A stretch of DNA of 5,258 bases, from positions 1 to 5,258 of the forward strand of contig JALONY010000157.1 in assembly GCA_025454715.1 (NCBI GenBank), given 5' to 3'. The notes under the pieces are model-generated. The model was not told where the DNA came from, did not search any database, and worked only from the letters and a program-made list of their open reading frames with translations. Below are positions 4,964 to 5,258 of this stretch, piece by piece. Made by a program: the position numbers and the translations under genes. Numbering within the stretch: the first letter of the stretch is position 1; the number at the start of each line of letters is the position of its first letter. The DNA comes from Anaerolineae bacterium (lineage in GTDB: Bacteria > Chloroflexota > Anaerolineae > Aggregatilineales > Phototrophicaceae).

Positions 4964-4996
4964 ATCATATCGCACTTTACGCAAAGTATGTAAAGT
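4964..4996 (-). promoter_or_regulatory. Promoter and likely autoregulatory operator of the antitoxin-like gene
   Basis: On the minus strand TTTACA (4994-4989, 5/6 match to -35) is followed after 19 nt by TATGAT (4969-4964, 5/6 match to -10). The region contains perfect inverted arms ACTTTAC (4974-4980) and GTAAAGT (4990-4996), plus another AAAGT half-site at 4983-4987. Binding there would block polymerase, the usual arrangement for antitoxin self-repression. The binding protein is inferred. Confidence 0.55.
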
Positions 4997-4998
4997 CC

Positions 4999-5054
4999 CA
5001 CCCCCAACGCCAAAAAAAGCCACCGGCATCCCTCAATTGAGAAATGCCGGTGGC
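4999..5054 (-). repeat. 56-nt terminator-containing direct repeat, copy 2
   Basis: This is the partner of 4376-4431, directly behind the tRNA-Ala gene. The copies are 567 nt apart. Recombination between them would delete the antitoxin-like unit while leaving one working terminator. Confidence 0.85.
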
Positions 5055-5057
5055 TTT
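5012..5057 (-). terminator. Intrinsic terminator of the tRNA-Ala gene
   Basis: AAAGCCACCGGCAT (5016-5029) pairs perfectly with ATGCCGGTGGCTTT (5044-5057). Wobble pairs and CTC/GAG continue the stem to an AATT loop. Seven T follow on the minus strand. It starts 5 nt after the tRNA 3' end. Confidence 0.9.
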
Positions 5058-5062
5058 GGTTT

Positions 5063-5135
<73 letters not shown>

Positions 5136-5148
5136 TTACTTGCAGGAC

Positions 5149-5177
5149 ATTGTAGGTCAGCTCGGTGCCAAAGTCAA
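5149..5177 (-). promoter_or_regulatory. Sigma-70-like promoter of the tRNA-Ala gene
   Basis: On the minus strand TTGACT (5177-5172, 5/6) and TACAAT (5154-5149, 5/6) are separated by exactly 17 nt. The predicted start point is near 5142, a few bases before the mature tRNA 5' end at 5135. This is the best consensus promoter in the window. Confidence 0.8.
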
Positions 5178-5186
5178 GGACGAACC

Positions 5187-5258
5187 CTACTCGTAGCGCA
5201 GCGTCGCCGTGATGCGCTCGCGCACCGCCACCGCCCCGCTCGCCAGCGTCGCCACCAC
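5187..5258 (-). CDS. C-terminal fragment of a probable ABC-transporter permease (partial)
   Basis: The last 23 codons of a minus-strand gene that enters from the right edge and stops at TAG (5187-5189). The fragment begins VVATLASGAVAVRERI and ends TLRYE. A hydrophobic segment followed by a basic stretch and a final LRYE is typical of FtsX/MacB-like permease C-termini (as in EALRYE). The family guess rests on this short tail alone. The tRNA promoter lies directly behind the stop, so the tRNA is transcribed independently. Confidence 0.5.
   Translation of the reverse strand: MVATLASGAVAVRERITATLRYE

Noticed and set aside
4906..5013. 36-codon N-terminal extension of the antitoxin-like protein
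   Set aside because: It reads through the promoter and terminator repeat, begins at TTG inside the T-tract region, and matches no domain; the Phd-like fold starts at ATG 4905.

Overview
The window (about 60% G+C by eye) looks like chromosomal DNA of a Chloroflexota bacterium, probably Anaerolineae or a relative. This rests on the NirK architecture, the combination of a copper chaperone fusion with a ferredoxin, and a tRNA gene without encoded CCA; it is inference, not proof. All well-supported genes lie on the minus strand, so transcription runs from high to low coordinates.

Right edge (5258 to 4999): the last 23 codons of a probable ABC-transporter permease, then a strong sigma-70-like promoter, a tRNA-Ala(CGC) gene carrying the G3:U70 identity pair, and an intrinsic terminator directly behind it. 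Next (4996 to 4376): a short autonomous unit with its own promoter, overlapped by AAAGT half-sites. It encodes an apparently orphan Phd-like/UPF0175-like antitoxin-type protein and ends in a second terminator that is almost a copy of the first. The unit is therefore bracketed by two 56-nt near-identical direct repeats.

Middle (4375 to 3387): a doubtful 29-codon ORF, a promoter, a CRP/FNR-family regulator that lacks both cAMP-binding residues and an Fe-S cysteine cluster, and a 125-nt intergenic region with two perfect palindromes of CRP/FNR-like spacing.

Left (3386 to 102): a compact copper nitrite-reduction operon. A 2x[4Fe-4S] ferredoxin gene overlaps nirK by ATGA. NirK is exported and has two extra N-terminal cupredoxin domains, the first of which has lost two copper ligands. 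A 13-bp G/C hairpin separates nirK from a gene for a secreted PCu(A)C-SCO copper-chaperone fusion, and an intrinsic terminator ends the unit. The likely logic is that the regulator senses an N-oxide or redox signal and activates the operon, NirK reduces nitrite to NO outside the cytoplasmic membrane, the fused chaperone supplies or protects copper, and the ferredoxin has an unassigned cytoplasmic role.

The clearest anomaly is a perfect 17-bp tandem duplication near the end of the chaperone gene. It shifts the frame and replaces a recognisable SCO C-terminus; deleting one copy on paper restores that terminus exactly. The left edge carries the tail of an unidentified plus-strand gene that converges on the operon terminator.
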